A stretch of DNA of 8,999 bases. It comes from CAZTDD01 sp964612675 (GTDB lineage Bacteria; Hinthialibacterota; Hinthialibacteria; Hinthialibacterales; JAKPRU01). The translations under genes were made by a program, and so were the position numbers. The stretch spans positions 1-8,999 of the forward strand of contig CAZTDD010000184.1 in assembly GCA_964612675.1 (NCBI GenBank), given 5' to 3'. Each line of letters starts with the position of its first letter. Within the stretch, counting starts at the first letter, position 1. Below the pieces are notes generated by a model. That model ran no database searches, was not told the DNA's origin, and worked only from the letters and a program-made list of their open reading frames with translations. Below, in pieces: positions 1-6,761 of the stretch.

Positions 1-103
1 GGAGAGATTTGGAAATGTTGGCAGGAGGAGTCAGTTTTGCAACGTTAGGGTTAAGGACAATTTGGAATAACAGACAAGCGATTAGGAAAGGAAGGATACG
101 AAA
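1..103. other. Left-edge region upstream of the PHP gene
   Basis: No recognisable gene or clear promoter is visible. Plus frame 3 is open from base 3 to a TGA at 105-107 that overlaps the ATG of the next gene (ATGA), and the other two plus frames stop at 46-48 and about 68-70. The frame-3 peptide (ending RQAIRKGRIRK) could be the tail of an upstream gene translationally coupled to the PHP gene, but 34 codons is too short to distinguish from chance. A good Shine-Dalgarno sequence for the PHP gene, GGAAGG, lies at 90-95. Confidence 0.3.
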
Positions 104-1222
104 ATGAAATATTACCGACATGTGTTTTTAACGGCATTAGTGACTCTCTTGGTTCTCGGCTCGACAGCGAATGCTCAGGTCGAAACGGAATGGAGGGTAT
201 ATCCGGAGCCCAAAGACACGATTCAGTTTCCGGATATTCTAGGCTACGAGACATTGAAATGCGATTTTCATATGCATACGGTCTTTTCCGACGGCCTTGT
301 CTGGCCGAGTGTTCGTGTGGAAGAGGCTTGGCGGGAAGGACTGGATGCGATCTCCATCACCGACCACATCGAATATCAACCCCACGAAAACGACATCCCG
401 ACGGATCATAACCGACCGTACGAAATGGTTGTTGGCCATGCGAAACGGAGAAACATCTTACTTCCGAGGGGAACGGAGATAACGCGTGACACTCCACCGG
501 GACATTTCAACGCGATTTTTCTGAAGGATGTTGACGAACTGGAACAAGATAACCTTCTTGATGTTATCGAGACCGCGAACGAGCAGGGCGGTTTCGTTTT
601 TTGGAACCATCCTGGTTGGAAAGGACCGGAACGTGGGAAGTGGGGGGAGATTCAGGAAGCCGCGTATGAGAACAAATGGCTCCACGGCATTGAGGTGTTC
701 AACGGCGGTACGTATTATCCTGAAGCACATCAATATGCTGTCGAGCATGACCTGACAATACTCGGGACCTCGGATATCCACGATCCCTCGCTGATTCTTG
801 AGCGGACCATCGACGTTCACAGAACCATAACATTGGTCTTTGTTCGCGAACGTACACTGGACGCACTCAGGGAAGCCTTATTCGAGGGCCGTACGGTGGT
901 TTGGTTCAAAAACCAGTTAATTGGTCAGGAGGAGTATTTGGATGCTCTGTTTGATGCATCTGTGAAAGTAAAGCCGCCGTATTACAGCACCGATAGTGCG
1001 TATTGGTTCGAAATAGACAATCAATCCGAAATCGACTTCCTACTCGAACGTGCCGGTGACTACGGCCCGGAGAATCTCATTATTCCCGCGGAGTCGACGG
1101 TTCAAATGATGGTGAAATGTGAGGAAGACATCGAGGAGCTTCCTTTATCGTACCATGTAACGAACCTTGTTGTCGCACCGGAGGAGCCGCTGACCGTCGA
1201 ATTCAGCGTCCAGCTCAAGTAG
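104..1222 (+). CDS. Secreted PHP-domain metallophosphoesterase (Sb-PDE-like)
   Basis: A 372-residue protein with a Sec signal peptide: a charged start, a hydrophobic stretch at 7-20 and a likely cleavage after A24 (TANA|QVE). The mature part is a PHP (polymerase and histidinol phosphatase) metal-dependent phosphoesterase domain. The metal-ligand motifs are visible in order: DFHMH with H56/H58, SDG with D63, ITDHIE with H88, RGTEIT with E125, GHFNAIF with H134, WNHPGW with H169, and GTSDIH with D224/H226. A beta-rich C-terminal tail (about 290-372) follows the catalytic domain, as in the family annotated 'Sb-PDE', whose studied member from Sphingobium cleaves organophosphate diesters. PHP enzymes use a two- or three-metal centre to hydrolyse phosphomono- or diesters; the substrate here is unknown, and the signal peptide implies an extracytoplasmic one. 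The start is supported by GGAAGG eight bases upstream and by the signal peptide beginning at this Met. The gene converges on the FG-GAP gene with a 24-bp gap and no obvious strong terminator. Confidence 0.9.
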   Translation: MKYYRHVFLTALVTLLVLGSTANAQVETEWRVYPEPKDTIQFPDILGYETLKCDFHMHTVFSDGLVWPSVRVEEAWREGLDAISITDHIEYQPHENDIPTDHNRPYEMVVGHAKRRNILLPRGTEITRDTPPGHFNAIFLKDVDELEQDNLLDVIETANEQGGFVFWNHPGWKGPERGKWGEIQEAAYENKWLHGIEVFNGGTYYPEAHQYAVEHDLTILGTSDIHDPSLILERTIDVHRTITLVFVRERTLDALREALFEGRTVVWFKNQLIGQEEYLDALFDASVKVKPPYYSTDSAYWFEIDNQSEIDFLLERAGDYGPENLIIPAESTVQMMVKCEEDIEELPLSYHVTNLVVAPEEPLTVEFSVQLK

Positions 1223-1246
1223 GAAATTCCGGAGCGTTGCGGCTCT

Positions 1247-3214
1247 CTATTCTTCACCGGTGAGGTCTTCGGCGGTCTCGCGGTGGAAATAGTAAAAGAA
1301 ACCGTCCTCCGCGCCGACGAGCAGATCGCGAATGCCGTCGCGGTCCCAGTCGACGGTCGTGGGGGACGTTGTATGGCCTTCGAGGCGGACATTCGTGATA
1401 TTGCCGCGATAGGCGAACACGAAATCATCTTTTGTACCGGTGTTTTCATACCAAGCGATATTTCTTGTTTCCTGCGGCGACTTTCTCGGGCTGTTGATGA
1501 GCAGATCGAGATCTCCGTCGTTGTCCCAATCGACCAGGTCGATCTTTCTCCGGCCGCTTCCCCCCGCTTCCCGCTCGCTGAGCCGTAGAGGCGAGCCGTT
1601 TTCATTTTGAAAAATGCGGTTGCCTGGCATGAGGATTAGGCGGTTTCCGCTTCGGGCTCGTTCAAAGAAACTGAGATACCCTTCGTGATCGATGACAATA
1701 AGATCGTTTAAGCCGTCTTGATTGAGATCCCATACGATCGGCCGGGTACGCCATTGAACAACGAGCTCGTTGGGTTCCGGGAACCACCAATTCCATGCGG
1801 GTTTCGGCGATTTTCCATTCCATTCCACGCGGACAGGCTGCGCCGCAGCCAACTTAGGATCTGTTCTTGTCCCGATATTTCGAAACCAGACAATTTTTCC
1901 GATGATAGAGCTCATTACAATATCCGGGAGTCCGTCCATGTCCCAATCCGCAACGTAAGGCACAGTATAGCCCCATTTTGCTTCGGCAGGACCTTGAATG
2001 GAGAGATTCGGACCGGCCATGATACGGATCGGGTCACCGTTGGCTTCGAGCCTTTTCGGCTCGCCCCATGATGGAGTCGCATTTCCTCTACCGAGATTCT
2101 CGATCCATTCCAAAAATCCAGCTGTATTTCCACATACTAAATCTTCGTCTCCGTCGCCGTCCCAATCGAAACTGCATGGAGTTACCAACGCGCCGCATTT
2201 TACATGATCCGCCCGCTGCTTGCCGAAGACGGGTCTTTTCAAAACCGGCATACCGTTGTCAATCCTCCCGGTATTCTCGATTCCCGCGACGCGGCCATCC
2301 TCTTGCCCGATGACCAAATCCACATCGCCGTCCCGATCGAAATCGCACGCGACAACCTGGATCATTTCAAGTTCCATGTGGATCGTCTGTCCGTCGGTTT
2401 TCAGAAATTGACCCGATGCATATTTTGGAGACGTTCGGCTTCCTACGTTTTCGAAATAGGTAATGCGATCCAGAAACTCACCGCAAATCAGATCCAGGTC
2501 GCCGTCTTCGTCCCAGTCGACCAAGTTCGGGGAAGGGCATCCGTATACGTCAACCGGTTCGCCGTCGGCGTAAACCTGTTTTGCCTTTTCATACTTCGGA
2601 CTCTCGTTTGTACCGATGTTTTTTGCCCAGTATACGTATCCGTGTAAAGGACCATGTGTCCAGTTTCCCGAGGAATCAAAAGCATCGTCCCACCCGTATT
2701 CCCGCCAGTCACTCGCACCAACCAGGAGATCGTAAACGCCGTCCCCGTCATAGTCTGCGAATTTCCACTGATTTGTTCGTCCCGAGTAAAAATCCTGCTC
2801 GTAATTTATCTTCTGGGGATTCTCAAAGAGATTCTCCTTGAAATCCGTGTACATGACTCCCGGTTCACAAACGATCACCTCGTCACCGACATAGGAGACA
2901 GTAACATTCTTTCGACCGTCCGCCAGTCGTTCTCCTGCCTTAAAAACACCGGAACCGACGTTCTCGAAATAATACACTCCGTCGTATGGAACATCCGCTG
3001 TCGAGACAAGCAGATCGGTGTCCCCGTCGTCGTCCCAATCCATAGGCAGAGGAGTTGCCCACAAGCCCACGCCGAGATCTACAATAAGATCCGGGTTGTT
3101 ATAAGGCAGGCGGTGCTTTGCGCGAGATTGAATTTGGTCCTCCGCTGCCGATATCCAGATTGGATTGATGGAGACGCAGAGCATTATCACGGATAGAAGA
3201 GCGGCGTTTTTCAT
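1247..3214 (-). CDS. Secreted FG-GAP/VCBS repeat beta-propeller protein
   Basis: A 655-residue protein starting MKNAALLSVIMLCVSI, a Sec signal peptide probably cleaved after WISA or ISAA. A longer frame from a GTG at 3235 is less likely, because the strong AAGGAG ribosome site (3229-3224) lies inside that extension, nine bases before the ATG at 3214. The body carries nine calcium-loop motifs of the DxDxDGxxD type, near residues 59 (DWDDDGDTD), 154, 233, 291, 350, 423, 496 (DLNQDGLND), 562 and 622 (DWDRDGIRD). Many blades continue with a WxxNxG-like strand (YFENVGS, YWAKNIGT, FRNIGT, WYENTGT). This is the FG-GAP/VCBS pattern of a calcium-binding beta-propeller, used in surface proteins for adhesion, ligand binding or as a scaffold; no catalytic domain, LPXTG, PEP-CTERM or Por sorting tail is seen after the last blade. 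The gene lies 71 bp downstream of the first prepilin gene on the same strand and could be co-transcribed with it. Its ligand is unknown. Confidence 0.9.
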   Translation of the reverse strand: MKNAALLSVIMLCVSINPIWISAAEDQIQSRAKHRLPYNNPDLIVDLGVGLWATPLPMDWDDDGDTDLLVSTADVPYDGVYYFENVGSGVFKAGERLADGRKNVTVSYVGDEVIVCEPGVMYTDFKENLFENPQKINYEQDFYSGRTNQWKFADYDGDGVYDLLVGASDWREYGWDDAFDSSGNWTHGPLHGYVYWAKNIGTNESPKYEKAKQVYADGEPVDVYGCPSPNLVDWDEDGDLDLICGEFLDRITYFENVGSRTSPKYASGQFLKTDGQTIHMELEMIQVVACDFDRDGDVDLVIGQEDGRVAGIENTGRIDNGMPVLKRPVFGKQRADHVKCGALVTPCSFDWDGDGDEDLVCGNTAGFLEWIENLGRGNATPSWGEPKRLEANGDPIRIMAGPNLSIQGPAEAKWGYTVPYVADWDMDGLPDIVMSSIIGKIVWFRNIGTRTDPKLAAAQPVRVEWNGKSPKPAWNWWFPEPNELVVQWRTRPIVWDLNQDGLNDLIVIDHEGYLSFFERARSGNRLILMPGNRIFQNENGSPLRLSEREAGGSGRRKIDLVDWDNDGDLDLLINSPRKSPQETRNIAWYENTGTKDDFVFAYRGNITNVRLEGHTTSPTTVDWDRDGIRDLLVGAEDGFFYYFHRETAEDLTGEE

Positions 3215-3223
3215 TGGAGGTGG

Positions 3224-3229
3224 CTCCTT
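3224..3229 (-). promoter_or_regulatory. Shine-Dalgarno site that fixes the FG-GAP start
   Basis: On the minus strand AAGGAG is followed nine bases later by ATG at 3214. It lies downstream of the in-frame GTG at 3235 and so argues for the shorter protein, whose first residues then form a clean signal peptide. Confidence 0.7.
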
Positions 3230-3285
3230 ATGCACGTATTTCTGCGGGGTGGCCTTATTGCGGCGTGCCTATTCTCCGGAACAGT

Positions 3286-3843
3286 CTACGGTCCGTATCG
3301 GACAATGTCGCCGTTGCTGGCCAACCCGTTCGACATATCGTAAATGATATGCGTATAGTAGCCCTCTTGGGTAGTGGCGCTGTTCTCGCCGTCGGGACCG
3401 AACGATTTGATGAAATAGAGTGCCTGTTGCTCACGGGAGGAAGGCCCCCAGAGATTCGTTTTCAACTGACTTACGTCCCGCTCGAAGTATTCGTACACAG
3501 GCCCGCCCCAAGTGGCGGGAATTTCCGCCCCGCGGTCGAAGAACGGATCGAACGGCACGGAAGGCATATAACTCACAGGAGTCGTGAGCCTTGCCCATCG
3601 CTGATACACGGTAATCCGTGTGCTCCCATCCGCAAGAGACGCGGGAGGATACTTATTATTGTCGATTCGATAGGATTCCAGTGCTGTTGCAAGATTTCGT
3701 TCGTCTGCAACAGCCCTCGATACTTTGGCCCGCATTTGTGCGTTAAGGAAATTGGGAACCGCGATCGCCGCCAATATACCGATGATCGCAACGACGATGA
3801 GAAGTTCGATGAGTGTAAAAGCGTGTCTGTTTTTCAGGGTCAT
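3286..3843 (-). CDS. GspG-like type IV prepilin / pseudopilin, first copy
   Basis: A 185-residue protein with a class III prepilin leader: MTLKNRHA|FTLIELL, with cleavage expected between A8 and F9 and the conserved Glu at mature position 5 (E13). The hydrophobic helix at 9-29 ends in VPNFLNAQ, followed by the long amphipathic helix with ALESYRIDNNKYPP typical of GspG/PilA-like pseudopilins. The -1 residue is Ala instead of the usual Gly. Near the C-terminus SFGPDGEN (147-154) resembles the GADG region of GspG, and the protein ends SNGLASNGDIVRYGP, a tail shared with the second prepilin here. Such proteins are processed by the prepilin peptidase PilD and assembled into pili or a type II secretion pseudopilus; no assembly ATPase, PilC or secretin gene is nearby, so this is an orphan subunit. 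Its ribosome site is weak (GTAGGT). A strong promoter candidate lies about 115-143 bases upstream, and the FG-GAP gene follows 71 bp downstream. Confidence 0.92.
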   Translation of the reverse strand: MTLKNRHAFTLIELLIVVAIIGILAAIAVPNFLNAQMRAKVSRAVADERNLATALESYRIDNNKYPPASLADGSTRITVYQRWARLTTPVSYMPSVPFDPFFDRGAEIPATWGGPVYEYFERDVSQLKTNLWGPSSREQQALYFIKSFGPDGENSATTQEGYYTHIIYDMSNGLASNGDIVRYGP

Positions 3844-3923
3844 GGATACCTACGTGAAATGTCCTCTGTTTGAATTGTTGTCTGTAGAGAAAAGAGAAAC
3901 TGAGCTATGAGACAGAGCTCGAA

Positions 3924-3938
3924 AACTCGGCCCGAGTT
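3924..3938. promoter_or_regulatory. Hyphenated palindrome in the prepilin leader
   Basis: AACTCGG-C-CCGAGTT is a perfect 7-bp inverted repeat with one central base. It sits just downstream of the -10 element of the predicted prepilin promoter, within the predicted 5' leader, where an operator or leader hairpin would act. No regulator is known. Confidence 0.35.
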
Positions 3939-3957
3939 GCACAAGTTTCTACTATCG

Positions 3958-3986
3958 AATATATGCAGAGCCTCGGGAAACGTCAA
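3958..3986 (-). promoter_or_regulatory. Predicted sigma70-type promoter for the first prepilin
   Basis: Read on the minus strand, TTGACG (3986-3981) and TATATT (3963-3958) are separated by exactly 17 bases, close to the TTGACA/TATAAT consensus and optimal in spacing. Transcription would start near 3950, giving a leader of roughly 105 bases before the ATG at 3843. The promoter lies downstream of the MITE-like element, so the prepilin and FG-GAP genes can be expressed independently of the glycosidase-like gene. Confidence 0.55.
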
Positions 3987-4058
3987 CGGACAAGTATACG
4001 AGAACCAATTCCAGAGACGACTTGAGACAATTTGTGACAAGAATAGAAAAGCGAGGAT

Positions 4059-4282
4059 ACCCTCAAACCTGACGGGGGCGCAAAAAGTCTGGAATACGAA
4101 TCTCAACCCCCTCCTAACCTCCCCCGATCTTCGGGGGAGGAAAAAGAAACGAGCGTGTCTGCAGCGTATTCTCCCCCAAGAGGGACACGCTTGCGTGGCC
4201 AAAGGTAGGGGAGATTCAGAGGGGGTTGATACCTCACTTCTCGCATCCCGCTGACTTTTTGCAGCACCCTCAAACCTAACGG
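4059..4282. mobile_element. MITE-like palindromic element with flanking direct repeats
   Basis: A non-coding element of about 190 bp (4076-4265) flanked by 17-bp direct repeats ACCCTCAAACCTRACGG at 4059-4075 and 4266-4282 that differ at one base. Just inside, the ends are inverted repeats: GCAAAAAGTC at 4080-4089 pairs with GACTTTTTGC at 4253-4262 (10/10), and TCAACCCCCTC at 4103-4113 pairs with its complement at 4219-4229 (11/11). The interior has smaller hairpins: CTCCCCCGA/TCGGGGGAG (4119-4139), AGCGTGTC/GACACGCT (4152-4191) and CACGC-TT-GCGTG (4186-4197). Sequences rich in CAACCCCCTC-CTAACCTCCCCC are a familiar kind of dispersed intergenic repeat. No transposase is encoded. The direct repeats could be a target duplication, although 17 bp is long for one, or part of the repeat unit itself. 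The right copy includes the stop codon of the glycosidase-like gene. Confidence 0.6.
4119..4139. repeat. Strong GC-rich hairpin inside the MITE-like element
   Basis: CTCCCCCGA-TCT-TCGGGGGAG forms a perfect 9-bp stem with a 3-base loop. On the minus strand it lies downstream of the glycosidase-like gene and could block exonuclease or slow polymerase, but no T-run follows on that strand, so it is not called as an intrinsic terminator. Confidence 0.6.
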
Positions 4283-6585
4283 TAGATCTCTTCGGCGCGA
4301 TCGAGAATATACCGGCAATTGACCGCCTTCTCGATAAGATCGATCGGCAGATAATAGTAGTGATTGGAGGCTTCATATCCAATCCTAGAATCCTGGATTG
4401 TTAGCATGTAATGATCTCGGGCAATGCCAATTTCCTCTCGCAGGATATCCTTCATTGTGCTGACGAGGTTGTTTCGCTGTTTATCGGATAGAGGGTCTTC
4501 TTCATTCAGCAGTCGGTTCCGCAAAATCGTGAACCGGACCTGATTCTTTACCGATGAAAAATGATCCAACGCTGCTCGTGCGAACAGAAGTTGCTCCTTC
4601 GCGGTTTGTGTTGCTGAGGAGTCGGACTGATCCAGGGCTTTTTCAAGCTTCTGTATTCCTTTCCGCCAGCCGGATGCCAGTTTCTCGAATTGATCGGCAA
4701 AAACACCCTCCGGATACGGTCCACGCCAGCTTTGCAGATCGTCGTAGGGAAAGCCGATCATCGTTGCGCGATATCCTGTGGGACGAGCGTACATCAGATT
4801 GGCCGGTCCGAATTGTCCGGGATATTTGTAAACGACACCGATATGAAAAGGAAATTCTTGAAATGCGTCGCTGAGCGAACGCCAGGCTTCCTGTGCAGAT
4901 GAAGCGCCGTTTTCCGCGAAGTATTTCTTTGCAATACCGGCTAGTACGGCGTCTCTGGAAGGCGCCGGTTTCCGGTCAAATTCCCGGACGATTTCCAGAT
5001 TCGGAGACGGATATCCGCCAAGAGTCCAACTCATCATCATCCCGTCAACATCCCGTGAGAGAAGGTTTTCGCAATGCGTAGCAACGAGGTCGAGGACGGG
5101 AATATAGGGAACAGCAGAAAGTTCCCATGTATTATTGAGTTGGACTTTTGCTACGGTGTTCAGTCCGGCTTCTTTTGCGAGTCGCCAGTGTTTTGTTGCA
5201 CGTGGACCGGGACCGACGGCGGAAATGGAATACTCGCCTACCGTTGTTTGGACACCTCCACGCTCGATCGGTTTAGACCATTCGCTGACCGACATTAGCC
5301 ACGTTTCTTTCGGAAGACGGGGGATAATCTCTTCCGCCCACTCATCGCGCCAACCCCAGTCCCACGCGATCACTTTCGCATTCGGATTCCCACTGTGGAC
5401 GCCGTCTTCGATTGTTGCGTTTACTTCGGCGATAATCTCGGCGGGTGTTCGCTTTTCGCATCGTGGACAATCGGAAATACGACCGTGGGAAGCGCAGTTG
5501 GTCAGATTCTCCGAGGCGGTAATTGTGAAAACTCCCGCAAGTCCGGGGACATGTTTAAATAAATACGCGTAGGATTCTCGGAGCCATTGTCGTACTTCCG
5601 GGGCGGAGGTGCACATGGCATAATAATCGCCTTCCCCGACACCGCGCATCGATTCACGTTCCTCAAAGAAATCATCGGGCATGGCGCGCGGCTCGTTTGC
5701 ATACAGGAAGATGCCGATACCGTATTGTTGAGCACGATCCACCAATTTCCGCAGGTTTTTCAGACGAATTTCGTGATTCTTCCCAAATTCGGGAAACACA
5801 TCGCTCGGTGCCATTTTGCGAAGGACTGTGTGAATCCAAACACCGCCCACGCCCAGCTCCGCTAGTCGCTTGAGCAAACCAGCCGGATACGCTTTTAACT
5901 CCGAGTCGAGCAACGGATCACCGTACGGGGCAAAATACGAATAAATATATCGGGGAGAGAATCGTGGTTCGGATTGTCTCTCGGGAGTTTCCACATCAGG
6001 TGGTAATTGACTGAGTCGATCGATAAAACTGAATCGGGGTTCAATTGGCTCGTTGATTTGATCGCCGAATAATGTATTGACAAACTTTTTGATTTCCCTT
6101 GCTTGTTTCTGAGCGGCGGGTGTCGGCGGTTCGTATTTCAGAGGTTCACATTTCGGTTTCAGGGAGCCCAGCTTGATAAAAAGAAAATCATCCTCGCGAA
6201 GTGAAAAAGCGAGCTCCTCGGTTGTGAAACCGAGCAGAGCGAGCAGCTGCTCATACGGGAGTAGATGCCAATTGCGACGGATGATTGTGATGTAAATCCG
6301 GTCGAGGTTCGTTTCGGAATCAGGTTGCATGCTTACCGGCAGGCCCATCGATTCGGCAATTTGGTGGACGTTCTCAGTTGTCGTATCCAGGAGTGTGGCC
6401 AGCCGCTCGGCCTTGATTATCGTCCAATTCCGCCAGACGAATGTATGCAGGCGATCCGGAAAATGTGGAAAGTCCAGGGCCTCCGGGGCGGAGCCGACTG
6501 GAAGAGTGACATCCGCCGCGCTTGGCCTCGCCCCAAAGAAAATCAATAGACAACATAAACCGATAAGACAGCGTAGTATTTTCAT
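4276..6585 (-). CDS. Large secreted TIM-barrel protein, probable glycoside hydrolase
   Basis: A 769-residue protein with a Sec signal peptide (MKILRCLIGLCCLLIFFG, cleavage near PSAA). The ATG at 6585 is preferred to an in-frame GTG at 6609 because GAGAGA precedes it and the signal peptide then starts correctly. After the signal come two related N-terminal modules, near residues 52-83 and 104-140, each beginning RNW and containing LxxLLxxTTE. The central part (about 213-535) alternates strands and helices like a TIM barrel (IYSYFAPYGDP, GVGGVWIHTVL, GIGIFLYANEP, GVFTITASEN, KVIAWDWGW, WLMSVSEW, VDGMMMSWTLGGY). It resembles GH20- or DUF4838-type glycosidases in style. E359 (TASEN) is a candidate catalytic acid, followed by a C364, H367, C373, C376 cluster that may bind zinc. 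The C-terminal 200 residues are mainly helical. The sugar isomerase-like gene lies upstream on the same strand, which fits carbohydrate use. The exact family and substrate are not recognised. Confidence 0.75.
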   Translation of the reverse strand: MKILRCLIGLCCLLIFFGARPSAADVTLPVGSAPEALDFPHFPDRLHTFVWRNWTIIKAERLATLLDTTTENVHQIAESMGLPVSMQPDSETNLDRIYITIIRRNWHLLPYEQLLALLGFTTEELAFSLREDDFLFIKLGSLKPKCEPLKYEPPTPAAQKQAREIKKFVNTLFGDQINEPIEPRFSFIDRLSQLPPDVETPERQSEPRFSPRYIYSYFAPYGDPLLDSELKAYPAGLLKRLAELGVGGVWIHTVLRKMAPSDVFPEFGKNHEIRLKNLRKLVDRAQQYGIGIFLYANEPRAMPDDFFEERESMRGVGEGDYYAMCTSAPEVRQWLRESYAYLFKHVPGLAGVFTITASENLTNCASHGRISDCPRCEKRTPAEIIAEVNATIEDGVHSGNPNAKVIAWDWGWRDEWAEEIIPRLPKETWLMSVSEWSKPIERGGVQTTVGEYSISAVGPGPRATKHWRLAKEAGLNTVAKVQLNNTWELSAVPYIPVLDLVATHCENLLSRDVDGMMMSWTLGGYPSPNLEIVREFDRKPAPSRDAVLAGIAKKYFAENGASSAQEAWRSLSDAFQEFPFHIGVVYKYPGQFGPANLMYARPTGYRATMIGFPYDDLQSWRGPYPEGVFADQFEKLASGWRKGIQKLEKALDQSDSSATQTAKEQLLFARAALDHFSSVKNQVRFTILRNRLLNEEDPLSDKQRNNLVSTMKDILREEIGIARDHYMLTIQDSRIGYEASNHYYYLPIDLIEKAVNCRYILDRAEEIYR

Positions 6586-6761
6586 AGAATATCTCTCTGC
6601 CTCGAACACTTTCTTATGTGTACCGTCTTAGACATACACCCACTTATCGTCATTGCGAGCGAAGCGCGGCAATCTTAGTGAATTACCAGGACGCCGGCCT
6701 CGCTTCGCTCTTAACGACGACAGTTGCAAAGGGCTGCGAATATGGTACAGACGCGCCGGAG
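6586..6761. other. Intergenic region with REP-like repeat, isomerase to glycosidase-like gene
   Basis: A 176-bp gap between two minus-strand genes. Apart from the REP-like inverted repeat and a GAGAGA ribosome site just before the ATG at 6585, no convincing promoter or T-tailed terminator is visible, so read-through from the isomerase gene is possible. Confidence 0.5.
6648..6719. repeat. REP-like inverted repeat (HCERSAAI type)
   Basis: Two 23-bp arms at 6648-6670 and 6697-6719 are inverted copies with about 19 of 23 positions matching by eye; the core GAGCGAAGCG (6657-6666) pairs perfectly with CGCTTCGCTC (6701-6710). The left arm, CATTGCGAGCGAAGCG, is the widespread dispersed repeat that spells HCERSAAI when conceptually translated and is often mis-called as a small gene. 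In the isomerase-glycosidase transcript it would form a hairpin between the two coding regions, which may affect message stability. Confidence 0.75.

Larger units (their letters stand above)
3844..4275. other. Intergenic region between prepilin and glycosidase-like gene
   Basis: A gap of 432 bp without a credible gene. Its right half is the MITE-like element described separately. Its left half holds the predicted prepilin promoter and the AACTCGG palindrome. The open frames crossing it run through the palindromic repeat and have no ribosome site or recognisable protein character. Confidence 0.6.

Noticed and set aside
1254..1263. Palindrome TCACCGGTGA near the convergent gene ends
   Set aside because: It lies inside the last codons of the FG-GAP gene, has no loop and no T-run, and is short enough to be chance.
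2204..3196. Long open frames on the plus strand opposite the FG-GAP gene (147 and 180 codons)
   Set aside because: They are antisense shadows: repeated GAC/GAT-rich calcium loops read backwards as GTC/ATC-rich codons and leave few stops, giving recurring VPVVVPI-like peptides. No ribosome site or family character is seen.
3214..3873. A 219-codon plus-strand frame opposite the first prepilin
   Set aside because: It lies wholly across a clear prepilin gene on the other strand and has no recognisable domain; its length comes from the antisense of conserved coding sequence.
4119..4139. Hairpin as an intrinsic terminator for the glycosidase-like gene
   Set aside because: The stem is strong but no T-run follows on the minus strand; the A-rich tract lies on the wrong side for that direction.
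3840..4382. A 180-codon minus-strand frame through the MITE-like element
   Set aside because: It overlaps the end of the glycosidase-like gene in another frame, crosses hairpins and a predicted promoter, and has low-complexity composition.
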